Assembly (NCBI RefSeq): GCF_900113575.1
Contig: NZ_FOPV01000003.1
Span: 124,001-188,000, forward strand
DNA from: Nitrosospira sp. Nsp14
GTDB taxonomy: Bacteria > Pseudomonadota > Gammaproteobacteria > Burkholderiales > Nitrosomonadaceae
DNA length: 64,000 nucleotides
Reading direction: 5' to 3'
The position numbers and the translations under genes are program-made. Positions 63,551 through 64,000 of this stretch are shown here, one piece after another. Positions within the stretch are counted from its first letter, which is position 1; each line of letters opens with the position of its first letter. Under the pieces are notes generated by a model, which was given only the letters and a program-made list of their open reading frames with translations, had not been told where the DNA came from and did not search any database.

Positions 63551-64000
63551 ATGTACGCACATATTCGGCAGATGCTGGTTTTATGCGTCGGCTGCGTTAT
63601 TTCGTCTGCCGGCTACGCAGATGAGCGGCGAACACCCTCATGGCTGCATGAAGTTAAGCTCGGCGTGCTGCACCACGATACCAGTAGTTTGTGGAGCGGC
63701 TTCCGCCGTGAAAGCGGGGTGGATGTTAATCTCGAAGCAATTTTTTCGCCCCAGCTCAAAATTCTCGGAGGAGCCATTCGTCCCGCCTTTGGCGGTTCGG
63801 TGAATACGGCCGGCGATACCTCCAAGCTCTACGCCGGTATTCGTTGGCAATATGAACACATCAGCGGGATATTCTTCGGTGTGGGACTGGGCGGTGCAGT
63901 TCATAACGGCGATCTCCATTTACAGCACAATGACATGAAGGCCCTCGGGTCACGGATTCTGTTTCACATACCGATTGAAGCTGGATATCGTTTCGACGGC
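63551..64000 (+). CDS. PagL-like acyloxyacyl hydrolase (lipid A 3-O-deacylase), 3' end missing
   Basis: The frame runs off the window; 150 codons are visible. Signal peptide: MLVLCVGCVISSAGYADE. Then beta-strands alternating hydrophobic and polar: HEVKLGVLHHDTSSLWSGFR, VDVNLEAIFSPQLKILGGAI, SKLYAGIRWQYEHISGIFFG and VGLGGAVHNGDL, the small outer-membrane beta-barrel of the PagL / acyloxyacyl-hydrolase family, which removes an acyl chain from lipid A. The catalytic His-Ser pair of PagL would lie near the cut, so catalytic competence cannot be checked. GGATAGGTA precedes the ATG. Confidence 0.75.
   Translation, partial: MYAHIRQMLVLCVGCVISSAGYADERRTPSWLHEVKLGVLHHDTSSLWSGFRRESGVDVNLEAIFSPQLKILGGAIRPAFGGSVNTAGDTSKLYAGIRWQYEHISGIFFGVGLGGAVHNGDLHLQHNDMKALGSRILFHIPIEAGYRFDG

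Noticed and set aside
1-64000. Search for tRNA, rRNA, tmRNA, CRISPR arrays and complete insertion sequences
   Set aside because: No cloverleaf, rRNA segment, spaced repeat array or intact transposase was seen by eye; only one transposase fossil.

Overview
The window looks like chromosomal DNA of a Gram-negative betaproteobacterium, probably of the order Nitrosomonadales (Nitrosospira/Nitrosomonas-like). This rests on a DUF2863-family protein (a betaproteobacterial family), a ZapD-CoaE-PilD block, a PEP-CTERM protein, a type III acyl-lipid desaturase and a 51-residue L33 after L28. The taxonomic call is inference; there is no rRNA in the window. I saw no tRNA, rRNA or CRISPR array.

Layout. 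1-6000: a czcCBA-type heavy-metal efflux operon, truncated at the left edge, facing a decayed GlxA/AraC-type regulator. 6700-10400: a DUF2863 protein, a frameshifted msrB, yciB, a YciI protein, bolA and a periplasmic parvulin, closed by a perfect 20-bp-stem terminator. 10400-29400: dense housekeeping DNA: alr, lplT, the minus-strand series tsaB-rimI-udg-lemA-TPM-TPM, ispD-ispF-thpR, pilD-coaE-zapD, a CorC-type protein and ypjD, then ffh, coaBC-dut-DUF192, radC and rpmB-rpmG. 29500-36400: a desaturase, an isochorismatase-like hydrolase, an SDR-DoxX fusion with a DUF2269 protein, a DUF421 protein, an inositol-monophosphatase-family enzyme and small exported proteins.

36500-64000 is an accessory region with looser packing, many exported proteins and several gene fossils. 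Its centrepiece is one 1303-codon reading frame joining a GH1-like glycosidase, a GT-B glycosyltransferase and a UDP-galactopyranose-mutase-like FAD protein. A Shine-Dalgarno sequence and ATG sit exactly at the first domain junction, so two products are possible. A frameshifted amidohydrolase start follows it. Further on are a tyrosinase with two PPC domains, preceded by a MelC1-like 'caddie' lacking the copper ligands and export signal; divergent rtcA and an MJ1316-domain gene (RNA-end repair); a PutA of the type without a DNA-binding domain; a CAP-RTX secreted protein; an M28 peptidase with a decayed duplicate of its 3' end; a REP-type transposase fossil; a stand-alone THUMP protein; a PhoX-like PEP-CTERM protein; a predicted (alpha/alpha) barrel protein; an isoaspartyl peptidase; a cytochrome P450; and at the right edge the start of a PagL-like outer-membrane deacylase.

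Genes that seem to work together: czcCBA (metal export); tsaB-rimI (tRNA t6A and ribosomal-protein modification); ispD-ispF (isoprenoids); coaBC and coaE (coenzyme A); rtcA with the MJ1316 gene and perhaps thpR (RNA ends); the caddie-tyrosinase pair; and the GH1-GT-FAD fusion (probably an exopolysaccharide or glycoconjugate). Four genes or remnants (glxA-like, msrB, amidohydrolase, transposase) are each broken by an apparent single-base loss. That is either real decay or a base-calling problem in this assembly.
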